A DNA stretch of 64,000 nt from the NCBI RefSeq assembly GCF_000472445.1, contig NZ_AXAJ01000005.1, positions 186,626 to 250,625 on the forward strand, in the 5' to 3' direction. Source of the DNA: Burkholderia sp. WSM2230. Lineage in GTDB: Bacteria > Pseudomonadota > Gammaproteobacteria > Burkholderiales > Burkholderiaceae. The notes below the pieces were generated by a model, which had not been told where the DNA came from, ran no database searches, and saw only the letters and a program-made list of their open reading frames with translations. The translations under genes and the position numbers were made by a program. The stretch's first letter is position 1. The number at the start of each line of letters is the position of its first letter. Positions 40,955 through 50,902 of this stretch are shown here, in pieces.

Positions 40955-41800
40955 TCACGCCTTCAAAGGCAACCAGATCTCGAACCCGCCCATCCCGCTA
41001 AGCGGATCGAACTTCTCGTCGTAGCGCTCGAAGCTGGGCGCATCGGCGGGAAGGTGTCCCGATGTCGGCAGCCACGTGTTCCAGATTGCGTTCCACGTGC
41101 GCCCCACCGTCGACACATGCTCGCGATGGCTAAACACCGCATAGCGCTGCGCGGCAATCCGCAACCGGCTGAGTTCGGGGGGCAAGGCCGAGAAGTCGCT
41201 CACTTCCACGCCGCACAGGTAGTCCATATTGCCGGCGTCGTCCGCGTTGTAGCAGACGCCATACGCCACTTCGCCCACCTGGCCGGGCACTTTGCCGAAA
41301 TACTCGTTAAAGCGTTGCCACTGCGATGGAATCGCGGCAGTGCTCTCCATCGTATAGCGCTCGCTCAGACCGGCGACGAGAAACGGCCTGCCGTCCTCAA
41401 AGCGCGGCGGCTCGAGTTGCGTGAGATGGGTTTCGTCCATTCTGATCGGCTCCACGATGACAAGGTTGTCGAGATGACCACGCGCGCGCAGCGCTTCGGG
41501 CGTGAGTCCGAATTGCTCGCGAAACGCGCGCGTGAATGCTTCGTGAGAACCGTAACCGGCGTCGATCGCAACCGTCAGTATGTCCGGCGCGCCGGCCGCG
41601 AGCTTGCGGGCCGCCTCGCTCAGGCGACGCCCGCGCACATAGCGCATCACCGGCATGCCGGTCGCGGCCTGGAAAGCGCGCGCGAGGTGAAAGCGCGACA
41701 CGCAACCGCAGTTGGCGATGTCGTCGAGCGTCAGTTCTTCGGCAAAGTGACTTTCGATAAACCACAGCGCTTTTTTAACCGGATTCATAACGGCTCTCAT
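40955..41800 (-). CDS. AraC-family regulator with GyrI-like effector domain
   Basis: 281 residues (ATG 41788 is an alternative start four codons in). Two N-terminal HTH motifs (EELTLDDIANCGCVSRFHLARAF; ILTVAIDAGYGSHEAFTRAFREQFG) followed by a GyrI-like/Rob-type small-molecule-binding domain (FLVAGLSERYTM, YGVCYNADDAGNMDYLCGVE, RYAVFSHREH). Such Rob/SoxS-like regulators turn on efflux and detoxification. The gene lies 170 bp downstream of the MFS pump on the same strand, a likely target. Confidence 0.92.
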   Translation of the reverse strand: MRAVMNPVKKALWFIESHFAEELTLDDIANCGCVSRFHLARAFQAATGMPVMRYVRGRRLSEAARKLAAGAPDILTVAIDAGYGSHEAFTRAFREQFGLTPEALRARGHLDNLVIVEPIRMDETHLTQLEPPRFEDGRPFLVAGLSERYTMESTAAIPSQWQRFNEYFGKVPGQVGEVAYGVCYNADDAGNMDYLCGVEVSDFSALPPELSRLRIAAQRYAVFSHREHVSTVGRTWNAIWNTWLPTSGHLPADAPSFERYDEKFDPLSGMGGFEIWLPLKA

Positions 41801-41969
41801 GTCAGCACGAAGCCAGCATAGCCGGCCGCAAACGCGTGCGTTTGATCGCGCTTGCGGTTTTGCAATCGACGCAAGGCAAGCAATTCATGCGCGCGGCGTA
41901 ACCGCTTCCGTAGAAGCGCACGCATGTGCGACAGCGCTCCTCGCCAGCAACGAGCGTCCGGCGCAACGA

Positions 41970-43481
41970 TCAGACGTTCTCCGTCGCCGCCGTGTTGCCC
42001 GTCGGGCGAGGGCGCTCGGCGGCGGACACGCTGTGTCCATCGTCCGCATCCGCGTGAGCAGCCGCATCCGCACCGCCTGGCCGCCCCGCGCGCAACATCA
42101 GACCGCCAATCAAGCCCGCCGCCGCCGCGAAGATCGCGCCGAACGCAAACGCCACGTGATAGCCGCTGTTGAGCGCGGCGAGCGCGTTTTGCGTCGCCAG
42201 CATGTCGCCGCTGCGCGCGGCCGCGAGACTCGCGAGCACCGCGAGGCCGAGCGCGCCACCCATCATGAACGATGTATTGACGATGCCCGACGCGAGCCCG
42301 GAATCGGCAGGATCGACATCGCTCATTGCCGCGAGCAGCACCGGATTGAACGCGATGCCCGCGCCGAAGCCGAGCAGCATCATGCCGGGCAGCACGTCGA
42401 CGACGAAGCTACCGCCCACCGGCGCGCGCGCGAAGAGCGCAAGTCCACACGCGGCAACCAGCAAACCCACCGCGAGCGGAATACGCAGCCCAAAGCGCAT
42501 CACCACGCGCGCGGACAGTCCCAGCGAAAAGAATCCCATGATGAGGTTCGCCGGCAAAAACGCGAGTCCCACTTGCAGCGGCCGATATCCAAGCACGCGC
42601 TGCAAATACAGCGCCGATATGAAGAACCACGCGAACATTGCAGCGGCCCACAGCACGCCGACCACATTTGCGGTCGCCACATTGCGCAGGCGGAACAGGC
42701 CAAGCGGCATCAACGGATGCTGAACGCGTGACTCGATGAGGAGGAACGCAGCGAGCAACGCAAGCGCAATCAGCAGCAGGCCGAGCGTTTGCGCCGAAGT
42801 CCAGCCGGCTTCGTTGCCGTTGACCACGGCATACACGGCGAGCATCAACGAAACAGTGACCGACACGGCGCCGGCCACGTCGAGCCGTTCGCCGTGCGCA
42901 TGACCGCGCGCGGACGGCAGCAGCGCGACGCACAGCGCATACACCGCAATGCCGATAGGCAGATTGACGAGAAAGATCCAGTGCCAGCTCAGCAGGTTCG
43001 TTAGTAATCCACCGAGCAACACGCCGATGCTGCCGCCGCCCGCGCACACAAAGCCATACACGCCCATCGCTTTGGCGCGCTCGCCCGGCTCGGTGAACAG
43101 ATTCATGATGAGCGAGAGTGACACCGCGGACACGATGGCGCCGCCAAGACCCTGCACGGCGCGCGCGCACACCAGCAGCACCTGCGAGTTGGCGAGCCCG
43201 CAAGCGAGCGATGCCAGCGTGAAGAGCGTGATGCCGCCGAGAAACAATCTGCGATGACCGTACAGATCGCCGAGCCGTCCGCCGAGCAGCAGGCAGCCGC
43301 CGAACGTCAGCATGTACGCATTGACCACCCATACGAGCGACGTTTCGGTGAAGCCGAGATCCGCAGCAATGGACGGCAACGCGACGTTCACGATTGTCGT
43401 GTCGAGCACGATCATCAGCACGCCGAGGCACAGCACCATGAGCGCGAGCCAACGTTTATTGCCGTGGATGGAATGGGTCAT
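41970..43481 (-). CDS. MFS multidrug efflux transporter, DHA2/EmrB type
   Basis: 503 residues with 14 predicted membrane helices. Motif C-like and DHA2 signatures: LDTTIVNVALPSIAADLGF in helix 1, GGRLGDLYGHRRLF (motif A, loop 2-3) and ARAVQGLGGAIVSAVSLSLI. Drug:H+ antiporter of the inner membrane. The C-terminal ~45 residues are a hydrophilic Ala/Asp/His tail. No membrane-fusion-protein gene adjoins, so it probably pumps to the periplasm alone. Confidence 0.92.
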   Translation of the reverse strand: MTHSIHGNKRWLALMVLCLGVLMIVLDTTIVNVALPSIAADLGFTETSLVWVVNAYMLTFGGCLLLGGRLGDLYGHRRLFLGGITLFTLASLACGLANSQVLLVCARAVQGLGGAIVSAVSLSLIMNLFTEPGERAKAMGVYGFVCAGGGSIGVLLGGLLTNLLSWHWIFLVNLPIGIAVYALCVALLPSARGHAHGERLDVAGAVSVTVSLMLAVYAVVNGNEAGWTSAQTLGLLLIALALLAAFLLIESRVQHPLMPLGLFRLRNVATANVVGVLWAAAMFAWFFISALYLQRVLGYRPLQVGLAFLPANLIMGFFSLGLSARVVMRFGLRIPLAVGLLVAACGLALFARAPVGGSFVVDVLPGMMLLGFGAGIAFNPVLLAAMSDVDPADSGLASGIVNTSFMMGGALGLAVLASLAAARSGDMLATQNALAALNSGYHVAFAFGAIFAAAAGLIGGLMLRAGRPGGADAAAHADADDGHSVSAAERPRPTGNTAATENV

Positions 43482-43681
43482 GCGAAGGCTCCTGAGCCGC
43501 GGTCGTTTGGGTAACCGGCGGCTTCGAGCTTGATGACTGATTCAACGCCATGCCGGACGGGGCCCGCCGCCCGGCGCGATGTTGATGAAGCTATTGATAA
43601 GCCGTGAAGGGCGAGGGGTTTTTCAGTCTAGCACTCGCTGGATTTGCGTCACAACTACGAATTCCTGGGCGGGGGTGGGCG

Positions 43682-44359
43682 TCACTTCCCGCCCACAATC
43701 CCATACTCCCCACCTCTTTCCAACGCCCGCTTGTATGCGGGTCGCGCGTGAATCCGCTGCAAAAACGCAGTCACTGCGGGCAATTGCGAGTCCAACCCAC
43801 TTCGCGCCGTCGCCGCCTCCAGCGGAAAGCTCATCTGTACGTCAGCGGCAGTGAACTCATCGCCGGCAAACCACTGGCTCTTGCCCAGTTCTTTCTCGAT
43901 GTACCCAAGATGCAGCTTCAATTGCGGATCGATAAAACTCGACTGCAACGTCGCGGCAATCTTGCGTGCAACAGGCTTCGCGAAGAAAGGCATCGGCGCG
44001 CTGGCAATGCGCAGCGCGACCAGCTTCAGCAGCAACGGCGGCATCGCCGATCCTTCCGCGTAATGCAGCCAGTAGGTGTAGCGCAAGCGCTCAGGCGTGC
44101 CCGCCGCCGGCGCAAAACGTCCTTGCCCATACTTGCCGACCAGGTATTCGATAATCGAGCCCGACTCTGCAATGGTCAGCCCATCATCCGTAATGACCGG
44201 CGACTTGCCGAGCGGATGCACCGCGCGCAACTCGGGCGGCGCGAGCATGGTTTGCGGATCGCGCTCGTATCGCTTGATCTCGTATGGAACACCAAGCTCT
44301 TCGAGCAGCCACAAGACGCGTTGCGAGCGCGAGTTATTCAAATGATGGACAGTCAGCAT
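43682..44359 (-). CDS. Glutathione S-transferase
   Basis: 225 residues from ATG 44359. N-terminal thioredoxin-like domain: LTVHHLNNSRSQRVLWLLEELG, with Ser of NNSRS as the likely catalytic hydroxyl, the cis-Pro in GKSPVI, and ESGSIIEYLV for glutathione gamma-Glu binding. The C-terminal helical domain ends with LPAVTAFLQRIHARPAYKRA. Detoxification of electrophiles in the cytosol; beta-/yfcF-like class. Confidence 0.92.
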   Translation of the reverse strand: MLTVHHLNNSRSQRVLWLLEELGVPYEIKRYERDPQTMLAPPELRAVHPLGKSPVITDDGLTIAESGSIIEYLVGKYGQGRFAPAAGTPERLRYTYWLHYAEGSAMPPLLLKLVALRIASAPMPFFAKPVARKIAATLQSSFIDPQLKLHLGYIEKELGKSQWFAGDEFTAADVQMSFPLEAATARSGLDSQLPAVTAFLQRIHARPAYKRALERGGEYGIVGGK

Positions 44360-44442
44360 GGGTCGACAAACGTTGATCAATGAAGCGTCACATCATAGGG
44401 CTAATGTCCAGAGGCGGGCCTCTAGCCGCACTACCCGCGTTT

Positions 44443-45657
44443 TCATACGCGCGACTTGCCGCCCATCAACTCGTTCGAAGGCAACGTCTCGTCCAGCAAC
44501 TTACGCGCGCTTTCAATGCCGGCCACTGGCAATCCTTCGGGATTGAGCAAGCCGACCTGCACCAGCACGCTGGCCTGGTCCCAATAGATGTGCTCGTTAT
44601 AGAGCTTGTCGCCGCGAAAGCAGACCACGGCCAACATCGGCACCTCGAAGTACTTTCCGGTGGGCGCGACGCCAGGCAATAGCCAGTCGATTTCGCAGCT
44701 ATGCGTGCAGCTGAAAATGAATTCATCGACGATACGATCCGCGCCGATGGTCCGCGAAATCGGAATCAGCTTCGTATCAGGCGGATTCGAGTTGACGAAG
44801 TGATGCGTATAGAAACGCTTGAGATTGTCATGACCGACGCCGCCCGTCATCGTGGGAACATGATTGACGTAAGGCTCCGCGACCATGGTCGGCATGACGG
44901 CTTCCACGTCGCGCGTGGCGAACTCATGATAGCAATGCGCTTCCCACAGCGCATTCAGATCGTAGACCGGCCCGAGCACCTTGCGCAGCAATGCAAGCGT
45001 GCGCGAATACGCCATCATCGCGGCGGGCTTGTTGTATTGCGCACGCTCAGGCGCGGCAAACGCGTGATCGCAACCGGGGTACACGTACTGCTCGATGTGC
45101 GGGCGCGTGCGCAATGCAGCGCTGATTCGCTCGCGCGTTTGCGGCGGACACAGCGCGTCGTTTTCGGGGAAGTGAAACGCCATCGGGCAACGCACGGCCG
45201 GTACTTCGTCCAGATATGCATCGAGACCCACGCCGTAGTAGCTCACCGCGCAATCCACATCGGTACGCGCCGCGCTGAGAAACGCGAGCTTGCCGCCGAG
45301 GCAATAGCCGACCTTGCCTACCTGCTCGGGCATCGCGCGCAACGCGCCGATGGTGGCCGCGATATCGTCGACGGCGAGGTCGGTGTCGAACTGGTTCAGA
45401 TAGCCGAGCGCCTGCTTCATGTCGGCTTCGCCATAACCAAGCTCAATGCCAGGCTTGATCCGCCAGAAGAGATCAGGCACCAGCACCACATAGCCTTCTT
45501 CGGCGAAGCGCTCGGCCGTCGCCTTCATGGTGTCGTTGATGCCAAAAATTTCCTGCAACAGCACGAGCCCGGGGCCCGAGCCTCGCGCGGGGCGCGCAAC
45601 ATAAGCGTTGAAACGGCCGCCGTCCTGGGCGACCACTTCCATGAAAGAGCCGGCCAT
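44443..45657 (-). CDS. Dienelactone hydrolase fused to SnoaL/NTF2-like domain
   Basis: 404 residues. Residues 1-235 form a dienelactone hydrolase with nucleophile Cys in KVGYCLGGKLAF, Asp in PENDALCPP and His in GCDHAFAAP, the C-D-H triad. Residues ~240-400 form an NTF2-like cone fold (LWEAHCYHEFATRDVEAVMPTMV, MTGGVGHDNLKRFYTHHFV, MLAVVCFRGDKLYNEHIYWDQAS) as in SnoaL-type cyclases/hydratases. The fusion is the last gene of the anthranilyl-CoA operon, 33 bp after the ligase stop, so it may handle a lactone or ring-opened late intermediate. Both domains look intact. Confidence 0.85.
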   Translation of the reverse strand: MAGSFMEVVAQDGGRFNAYVARPARGSGPGLVLLQEIFGINDTMKATAERFAEEGYVVLVPDLFWRIKPGIELGYGEADMKQALGYLNQFDTDLAVDDIAATIGALRAMPEQVGKVGYCLGGKLAFLSAARTDVDCAVSYYGVGLDAYLDEVPAVRCPMAFHFPENDALCPPQTRERISAALRTRPHIEQYVYPGCDHAFAAPERAQYNKPAAMMAYSRTLALLRKVLGPVYDLNALWEAHCYHEFATRDVEAVMPTMVAEPYVNHVPTMTGGVGHDNLKRFYTHHFVNSNPPDTKLIPISRTIGADRIVDEFIFSCTHSCEIDWLLPGVAPTGKYFEVPMLAVVCFRGDKLYNEHIYWDQASVLVQVGLLNPEGLPVAGIESARKLLDETLPSNELMGGKSRV

Positions 45658-45690
45658 GCGTTTGTCTCCTGATGTTTGCGACGAAGAGGG

Positions 45691-47331
45691 CTATGCCATC
45701 GTACGCAATTCGAAGCGCTTGAGCTTGCCTGTTTCGGTGCGCGGCAGTGAATCGACGAAAGCGACGACACGCGGGTACTTATAAGGCGCCACTGTATTCT
45801 TCACGAAGTCCTGCAACTGCGCGACGAGTTTTTCGTCCGCGGTATAACCGGCGTTTAGCACGACGAACGCCTTGACGATTTGCCCGCGCGTGTCGTCCGG
45901 TACGCCGATCACGCCGCATTCGGCCACGGCTTCATGTTGCAGCAACACACTTTCCACTTCCGGCCCGGAAATGTTGTAGCCGGCGGAAACGATCATGTCG
46001 TCGGCGCGTGCCTGGTAGAACACGTAGCCGTCTTCGTCGATATAGACGGAATCGCCCGGCAGGTTCCAGCCGTCGCGCACGAACTTCATTTGCCGCTCAT
46101 CGGCGAGATAGCGGCAGCCGGTCGGCCCGCGCACCGCGAGCTTGCCGATCGTGCCGGGCGCAACGGGTTGCATGGCGTCGTCCACGGCTTGCACGACGTA
46201 GCCCGGCACCGCGCGGCCAATTGCGTGCGGACGTATGTCGTTGCCTGCCGCCGAAATGAAAATGTGGATCAACTCCGTGCCGCCGATGCCGTCGATCATG
46301 TCGATGCCGGTCGCGTCGTGCCACAGGCGCCGTGTCGAATCAGGCAACGCCTCGCCGGCGGAGACGGTCTTCTGCAAGCTCGACACATCGTGTTGAGGAA
46401 TGAGCGGCGCCATCTGCCGATAAAACGTCGGCGCGGTGAACATGATGGTCGCGTGAAAACGCTCGACGGTTTGCAGCAACGTCTCCGGCGTGAGCTTTTC
46501 AATCAGCACGGTAGAAGCGCCCACGCGCAGCGGAAAGCACAGCAAGCCGCCCAGCCCAAAGGTGAAAGCGAGCGGCGGCGTGCCGCAGAAAATATCGCTA
46601 GCGGAAGGCTTCAGCACATGGCGCGGAAACAGATCGCACATCGCGAGCACGTCGCGATGGAAATGCATGCAGCCCTTCGGTGCGCCTGTCGTGCCGCTTG
46701 TGAACGCGATCAGACAGACATCGTCGGCGGCCGTATCGCAGGCAGTGAAATCGGCGGGCTTGTTGACAGCGAGCGTTTCGAGGGATCCTGCCGCGTCGTC
46801 ATGAAAAAGCAGCGTCTGCTTCAACTCCGCGCAGTGGAACTCGCTTTGCGGATCGGTGCAGCGCGCGAGTTCTTCAGTCAGACGCGCATCGCACAGCGCA
46901 GCGCTCACTTGCGCCTTCACGATGATCTGCTTCAGCTCCTTCGCGCGCAGCAACGGCATGGTCGGCACGACAACAAGCCCGGCCTTTAGCGAGGCCAGCG
47001 CTGCAACGGCCATCTGCAACGTATTCGGCCCGCGCAGCAGAACGCGATTGCCTGGCTGCAAACCCATTTCGTCGACGAGCACATGCGCGCTGCGATTCAC
47101 CATTGCGAGCAGTTCGTTGTAGGTGGTGGCGTGCGGCTCCCCATCCACCAGCGACCACACGGCGGGACGCTCGCCGTGACCCGCTTCGATCGTTCTATCC
47201 AGCAGTTCAGTCGCGCAATTGAAACGCGCCGGATAAGCGACGTCGGGATTGTCCAACAGAAAAACAGGCCATTGATCCTGCGGCGGAAGATTGTCGCGCG
47301 CGAAAGTATCGACGTGTGCTGACGGTTCCAT
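45691..47331 (-). CDS. abmG: 2-aminobenzoate (anthranilate)-CoA ligase
   Basis: 546 residues, ANL superfamily. Motifs: AFTSGTTGAPKGCMHFHRD (ATP P-loop A3), GGTELIHIF (A5), GDSVYIDEDGYVFYQARADDMI (A7/A8 hinge) and the C-terminal catalytic Lys in PRTETGKLKRFEL. Closest in style to benzoate/2-aminobenzoate-CoA ligases. Activates anthranilate with ATP and CoA to 2-aminobenzoyl-CoA, the substrate of the bifunctional monooxygenase/reductase encoded at the head of the same operon. Assignment to 2-aminobenzoate rather than benzoate rests on that context. Confidence 0.88.
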   Translation of the reverse strand: MEPSAHVDTFARDNLPPQDQWPVFLLDNPDVAYPARFNCATELLDRTIEAGHGERPAVWSLVDGEPHATTYNELLAMVNRSAHVLVDEMGLQPGNRVLLRGPNTLQMAVAALASLKAGLVVVPTMPLLRAKELKQIIVKAQVSAALCDARLTEELARCTDPQSEFHCAELKQTLLFHDDAAGSLETLAVNKPADFTACDTAADDVCLIAFTSGTTGAPKGCMHFHRDVLAMCDLFPRHVLKPSASDIFCGTPPLAFTFGLGGLLCFPLRVGASTVLIEKLTPETLLQTVERFHATIMFTAPTFYRQMAPLIPQHDVSSLQKTVSAGEALPDSTRRLWHDATGIDMIDGIGGTELIHIFISAAGNDIRPHAIGRAVPGYVVQAVDDAMQPVAPGTIGKLAVRGPTGCRYLADERQMKFVRDGWNLPGDSVYIDEDGYVFYQARADDMIVSAGYNISGPEVESVLLQHEAVAECGVIGVPDDTRGQIVKAFVVLNAGYTADEKLVAQLQDFVKNTVAPYKYPRVVAFVDSLPRTETGKLKRFELRTMA

Positions 47332-47392
47332 CGTGGTCTCCCCGGTATTGAGCCGGCTCTGTGCGCTTCAGTTAACGAGGGCTTGCATATCC

Positions 47393-47788
47393 TTACTGCG
47401 GAATGACGGCGGTTGCTTCAATTTCGACCTTGGCCTGGTCTTCGATCAACGCGACAACCTGTACTGCGCTCATCGCAATGTCGTAGTCGCCGATCAGCTC
47501 GCGAAACGCGCGCCCAATATCTTTCAGCGACGCGAGGTACTCGCGCTTGTCGGTCACATACCACGTCATGCGCACGAGATGCTCGGGCTTGCCGCCCGCT
47601 TCGTGCAGCACGGCGAGTACATTTCTCAGCGCCTGAATGGCCTGACCGGCGAAGTTCCCGGTTTGAAACTGCGCCTGTTCGTCCCAGCCGATCTGGCCAG
47701 CAATGAACACTTGCAAGCCGGTGGCCGCGACGCCGTTTGCGTAACCGCGCGGCTTGACCCAGCCGGCCGGAAGAAGAGCTTTTTTCAT
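47393..47788 (-). CDS. RidA-family enamine/imine deaminase
   Basis: 131 residues, YjgF/YER057c/UK114 fold. Conserved GLQVFIAGQIGWDEQAQF, then GQAIQALRNVLAVLHEAGGKPEHLVRMTWYVTD with the carboxylate-binding Arg, and a C-terminal KVEIEATAVI. RidA proteins hydrolyse reactive enamines/imines to ketones plus ammonia. In this operon it could remove nitrogen from the 2-amino-enoyl-CoA intermediate. Its ATG overlaps the thioesterase stop by ATGA (47785-47788). Confidence 0.9.
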   Translation of the reverse strand: MKKALLPAGWVKPRGYANGVAATGLQVFIAGQIGWDEQAQFQTGNFAGQAIQALRNVLAVLHEAGGKPEHLVRMTWYVTDKREYLASLKDIGRAFRELIGDYDIAMSAVQVVALIEDQAKVEIEATAVIPQ

Positions 47789-48228
47789 GAGCGTTGCGCC
47801 TCGCTGAATTCAGGCTGTGGGGCGAACATCGCGAGTGCATTCGCGATGTCGGTGGGAATTTCGATTGAGCGGCCGCTTTCCAGCGACGTCGTGACGAGCA
47901 CCTGTTTCGCGCGGAAACGCGCCTCGCCATTGCAATGACCGAGAATGTCGATGCTGATGGAACGCTTGCCGATGGCGGCTACGCTCAGCGTCAGCATGAT
48001 CGTTTCGCCCATCTGGCTCGGCCGCGAAAACTCGCAGTCCAGTTTGACAATCGGCAAGCCGATGCGGCGCTGGCCGATCATCTGCGCATAGTCGACGTGC
48101 AGGCCCTCGTTGAACCAGTCTTCGACGAGCCCGTTGGTCATGACCAGATACTGCGGAAAGAACACGATGCCTGCGGGATCGCAATGCGCAAAGCGGATGC
48201 GTACGGGTCTTTCGAACTGGGCGGTCAT
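47785..48228 (-). CDS. Hotdog-fold acyl-CoA thioesterase
   Basis: 147 residues of the 4-hydroxybenzoyl-CoA thioesterase type: [32 protein letters not shown] contains the active-site Asp of HCDPAGIVF, and [19 protein letters not shown] forms the next strands. Hydrolyses aryl- or hydroxyacyl-CoA. It overlaps the acyl-CoA dehydrogenase stop by four bases (48225-48228) and is followed by the RidA gene with another ATGA overlap. Likely recycles CoA from stalled or end-product thioesters of anthranilate metabolism. Confidence 0.9.
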   Translation of the reverse strand: MTAQFERPVRIRFAHCDPAGIVFFPQYLVMTNGLVEDWFNEGLHVDYAQMIGQRRIGLPIVKLDCEFSRPSQMGETIMLTLSVAAIGKRSISIDILGHCNGEARFRAKQVLVTTSLESGRSIEIPTDIANALAMFAPQPEFSEAQRS

Positions 48229-49442
48229 TTCGCGTTAGCTCCGGCATTTGCGGCTGCGTGCGCTTTCAACAGATCGCGGCCCACGATCAATTGCTGCACC
48301 TCGGTAGCGCCTTCGTAAATACGCAGCGCGCGAATCTCGCGATACAGCATTTCGACCGCCACGCCGCTTTGCACGCCCATGCCGCCATAGAGCTGCACGG
48401 CGGCGTCAATCACCTGCTGCGCGCCTTCGCTCGCGTGCCACTTCGCCATGGCGGCTTCGCGCGTCACGCTTTCGCCCTGATCGCGCAACCATGCCGCGCG
48501 ATAAACGAGCAGGGCGCTGCTGTCGATGGTCAATGCCATCTGCGCGAGTCTGGCTTGCGTGAGTTGGAAGTCGCCGAGCGTCTGGCCGAACATCTTGCGC
48601 GACGCAGCGCGTGCGAGTCCCTCGGCCATTGCATGTCGCGCGAAACCGAGCGACGCGGCCGCGACGGACGTGCGAAAAATGTCGAGCGTGCGCATGGCGA
48701 TCTTGAAGCCTTCGCCCGGCGTGCCGAGCATCTGGCTGCGCGGCACCCGTGCGCCCGCGAAATGCAGACGCGCAAGCGGATGCGGCGCGATGACATCGAT
48801 GCGTTCGGCGATCTCGAGCCCCGGCGTGTCCGCGTCCACAATAAATGCGCTGATGCCGCGCGCACCCGGCGCTTCGCCAGTGCGTGCAAAGACGACGTAG
48901 AAGTCGGCAATGCCGCCGTTCGATATCCACGTCTTCTCGCCGTCGAGGACGTAGGCGTCGCCGTCTTTGCGCGCAGCGAGCGACGTAGCCGCGACATCCG
49001 ATCCCGCTTGCGGTTCGGACAACGCGAATGCGGCAATGGCAGTGCCATTCGCTACGCGCGGCAAGTAGCGCGCTTTCTGCTCATGTGTGCCGGCAAGCGA
49101 GATCGCGCCGCTGCCAAGCCCTTGCATGGCAAGTGCGAAATCCGCGAGACCTGAATGCTTCGCGAGCGTTTCACGCAACAGACAGACCGCGCGCGTGTCG
49201 ATGGTGTCGCCGTGGCCGCCGTAAGCGACACCGCCCACGCCATACTTCAGCCAGCCCGCCGCGCCGAGTTCGCGCACGAGTTGACGGCAGGCGTCATCAA
49301 CCTGGTCGCGCTCGGCGTGTGCGGCGTCGGACAGGTTCTCGCGACACCATGCCTCGATACCCGTAGCCAGTTCACGATGACGCGCCTCGAAAAAAGGCCA
49401 CGCCAGTGGGCTATGCAGATCGATGTTCGTATCGGCGCTCAA
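48225..49442 (-). CDS. Acyl-CoA dehydrogenase
   Basis: 405 residues from TTG 49442, chosen because GAAGGAG lies six bases upstream and the enoyl-CoA hydratase stop is one base away (TGAGTTG). FAD-dependent desaturase: [19 protein letters not shown] (flavin-binding), [23 protein letters not shown], and [14 protein letters not shown] with the catalytic Glu at the usual C-terminal position. Expected to oxidise a saturated ring- or chain-CoA intermediate in the beta-oxidation-like phase of anthranilate degradation. Confidence 0.92.
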   Translation of the reverse strand: MSADTNIDLHSPLAWPFFEARHRELATGIEAWCRENLSDAAHAERDQVDDACRQLVRELGAAGWLKYGVGGVAYGGHGDTIDTRAVCLLRETLAKHSGLADFALAMQGLGSGAISLAGTHEQKARYLPRVANGTAIAAFALSEPQAGSDVAATSLAARKDGDAYVLDGEKTWISNGGIADFYVVFARTGEAPGARGISAFIVDADTPGLEIAERIDVIAPHPLARLHFAGARVPRSQMLGTPGEGFKIAMRTLDIFRTSVAAASLGFARHAMAEGLARAASRKMFGQTLGDFQLTQARLAQMALTIDSSALLVYRAAWLRDQGESVTREAAMAKWHASEGAQQVIDAAVQLYGGMGVQSGVAVEMLYREIRALRIYEGATEVQQLIVGRDLLKAHAAANAGANAK

Positions 49443-49443
49443 C

Positions 49444-50295
49444 TCAATCTCCTTCGAACACCGGGCGCGAGTTGGCAGCGAACGCCTTATACGCACGCTC
49501 GAAGTCACGAGTGCTCATGCAAATGGCCTGCGCCTGCGCTTCGGATTCGATGGCTTCGTCGATGCTCATGCTCCATTCCTGGTGCAGCATTTTCTTCGTG
49601 ATGCCATGTGCGAATGTGGGGCCGGCGACGAGATCGGCGGCAAGCTTCTGCGCGTCTTCGAGAAGCGCAGCCGGCTCGCAAAGCCGGTTATAGAAGCCCC
49701 ACGCGTGGCCTTCGTCGCCGCTCGCGGAACGTCCGGTGAACAGCAGTTCGGCGGCGCGACCCTGACCGATGATGCGCGGCAGAATCGCACACGCGCCCAT
49801 ATCGCAGCCCGCCAGGCCGACGCGCGAAAAGAGAAATGCGAGCTTGCTGCGCGCGGTGCCAAGACGCATGTCGGACGCCATCGCGAGGATTGCGCCTGCA
49901 CCCGCGCACACGCCGTCGACAGCGGCAATCACCGGCTGCGGGCAATGACGCATGGCTTTGACGAGGTCGCCCGTCATGCGCGTGAAGAGCAGCAGTTCAG
50001 GCATGGGCAGATTGATCAGCGGCGCGATGATGTCGTGCACGTCGCCGCCGGAGCAGAAGTTCTCACCCGCGCCGTGGATCACAACGGCCTTCACGTCGGT
50101 CGCATATGCAAGCTGACGGAACAGGTCGCGCAACTCCGCATACGATTCGAATGTGAGCGGATTCTTGCGCTCGGGGCGATTTAGCGTGATGGTCGCAACC
50201 TTGTTCGTGACCGACCAGCCGAAGTGCTGCGCGTTATAACCCGCGAGCGTGACGCGATTGCCGGCCAATAGAGCTTCGGCGTTTGCTTGTGGCAT
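49444..50295 (-). CDS. Enoyl-CoA hydratase/isomerase (crotonase family)
   Basis: 283 residues. Crotonase core: [20 protein letters not shown], the oxyanion-hole segments [19 protein letters not shown] and [23 protein letters not shown], and a downstream [17 protein letters not shown]. Longer than average by a short N-terminus and a C-terminal helix. Hydrates or isomerises a cyclic enoyl-CoA, or acts as a ring-opening hydrolase; the exact step in the anthranilyl-CoA route cannot be fixed from sequence. Confidence 0.9.
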   Translation of the reverse strand: MPQANAEALLAGNRVTLAGYNAQHFGWSVTNKVATITLNRPERKNPLTFESYAELRDLFRQLAYATDVKAVVIHGAGENFCSGGDVHDIIAPLINLPMPELLLFTRMTGDLVKAMRHCPQPVIAAVDGVCAGAGAILAMASDMRLGTARSKLAFLFSRVGLAGCDMGACAILPRIIGQGRAAELLFTGRSASGDEGHAWGFYNRLCEPAALLEDAQKLAADLVAGPTFAHGITKKMLHQEWSMSIDEAIESEAQAQAICMSTRDFERAYKAFAANSRPVFEGD

Positions 50296-50323
50296 GTATG
50301 TCTCCTTCTGTGCCCGAGGCAGA

Positions 50324-50902
50324 TCAGTCTTTCAGACTATCCAGCAGATGTTTTTTCAATTTGCCCAACCGCTGATGCGTGCGCGACTTTTCGTCGAGGC
50401 TCAAGCCGCCGAACAGTTCGACCACCCATTGCTCGTGCGCCGCCGCCATCTTGTCGAACGCTTTGCGGCCGGCGGGCGTGAGGCACACGCTGATCGAGCG
50501 GCGATCGTTCGGATCGGTGTCGCGCGACACGAGTCCTTCTTTTTCAAGCTGATCCGTAATGCCGGTGACGTTGCCCCCGGTCACCATCAGGCGGCGCGAC
50601 AGCTCCGTCATCTTCAAGCCTTCAGGATGACGCTCGAGTTGCGCCATCAAGTCGAAGCGCGGCAGCGTCGTATCGAATTCGTTGCGCAGACGCTTGCGCA
50701 ATTCAGCCTGGACGAGGTTCGTCGTGGTCAGCATGCGCAGCCACAAACGCAGGCCCATGTGGCTGTCCGCACCCGTGCTCATTTCCAGATCCACGACGTT
50801 CTCCGCAGGTTTGGCTACGCCTTTGCGCGGCGCCCTGGTTTCTGCTGCCTTTGTGTCGCCCGTCGCAATCTTCTTGACGTTGACGTTGGATGACTTGCTC
50901 AC
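50324..50902 (-). CDS. MarR-family transcriptional regulator of the abm operon
   Basis: 192 residues from GTG 50902 (GGAGAAG upstream), overlapping the SDR stop as GTGA. A ~45-residue Lys/Ala-rich tail precedes a MarR winged [47 protein letters not shown] with the wing [13 protein letters not shown]. MarR proteins linked to aryl-CoA pathways commonly repress until bound by the CoA-thioester inducer (BadR, CouR, FerR). Embedded in the operon, it likely autoregulates from the promoter at 54076-54104. Confidence 0.9.
   Translation of the reverse strand: MSKSSNVNVKKIATGDTKAAETRAPRKGVAKPAENVVDLEMSTGADSHMGLRLWLRMLTTTNLVQAELRKRLRNEFDTTLPRFDLMAQLERHPEGLKMTELSRRLMVTGGNVTGITDQLEKEGLVSRDTDPNDRRSISVCLTPAGRKAFDKMAAAHEQWVVELFGGLSLDEKSRTHQRLGKLKKHLLDSLKD

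Noticed and set aside
45691..47331. Plain benzoate-CoA ligase of the box pathway
   Set aside because: No boxABC epoxidase genes are present; the adjacent monooxygenase/OYE fusion and RidA point to 2-aminobenzoate.
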